DNA of 5,413 nucleotides from an uncultured Actinomycetes bacterium (GTDB lineage Bacteria; Actinomycetota; Acidimicrobiia; Acidimicrobiales; Acidimicrobilacustridaceae), in NCBI GenBank assembly GCA_945957335.1, contig CAMFLJ010000265.1, positions 1 to 5,413 on the forward strand, given 5' to 3'. The notes under the pieces were generated by a model that did no database searches, was not told the DNA's origin, and was given only the letters and a program-made list of their open reading frames with translations. A program made the translations under genes and the position numbers. Of the stretch, positions 5,389 through 5,413 are shown one piece after another (the stretch's first letter is position 1; each line of letters starts with the position of its first letter).

Positions 5389-5413
5389 CTGTCTCTTATA
5401 CACATCTCCGAGC
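5389..5413. other. Untrimmed Nextera adapter at right contig end (not genomic)
   Basis: Bases 5389-5407 are the reverse complement of the Tn5 mosaic end (CTGTCTCTTATACACATCT) and 5408-5413 (CCGAGC) continue into the read-2 side adapter. Both contig ends therefore carry the same i7-side adapter, as expected from read-1 read-through of short inserts. On the minus strand it creates a false GTG start translated as MYKRQ in front of the TauD-type protein. Confidence 0.98.

Overview
This window looks like one complete short contig from a high-GC bacterium. It still carries untrimmed Illumina Nextera adapter sequence at both ends (1-44 and 5389-5413), so only about 45-5388 is genomic. Codon third positions are almost all G or C, and gene content and promoter style (two candidate leaderless starts and a DevR/DosR-like palindrome) point to Actinomycetota. 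An Acidimicrobiia-type organism is my best guess, but no marker gene is present to fix this.

Left half. A flavin-dependent oxidoreductase of the phytoene desaturase / protoporphyrinogen oxidase-like type is read leftwards (minus strand) and runs off the contig a few residues before its natural end. Divergent to it, after an unusually AT-rich promoter region (23 G/C in the 60 bases 1401-1460), is a two-gene unit on the plus strand: a 90-residue ABM/Dabb-fold-like small protein and an overlapping MarR-family regulator. This is the classic layout of a MarR regulator controlling its own operon and a divergent redox enzyme, and an imperfect palindrome sits in the shared promoter region.

Right half. 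Three minus-strand genes converge on the MarR gene. In transcription order they are a 5'-truncated TauD/TfdA-type 2-oxoglutarate/Fe(II) dioxygenase, a complete isopenicillin N synthase-type (DIOX_N plus 2OG-FeII_Oxy) dioxygenase, and a ferredoxin-metallo-beta-lactamase-fold fusion. The last has an altered first metal motif (H-R-D-D-V-A-D instead of HxHxDH). Gaps of 114 and 99 bp separate them. Each gap carries a perfect inverted repeat and a plausible promoter whose -10 element lies 7 nt before the start codon, with no Shine-Dalgarno. The three therefore look like separate, individually regulated leaderless transcripts rather than one operon. The repeat before the second dioxygenase matches the DevR/DosR box in core and spacing, suggesting hypoxia/redox control of an O2-consuming enzyme.

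I see no RNA genes, CRISPR array, transposon or phage feature. The strongest novel leads are the two palindromic sites and the metal-motif variant in the ferredoxin-MBL protein. The most important practical point is that the terminal proteins are chimeric with adapter translation if annotated naively.
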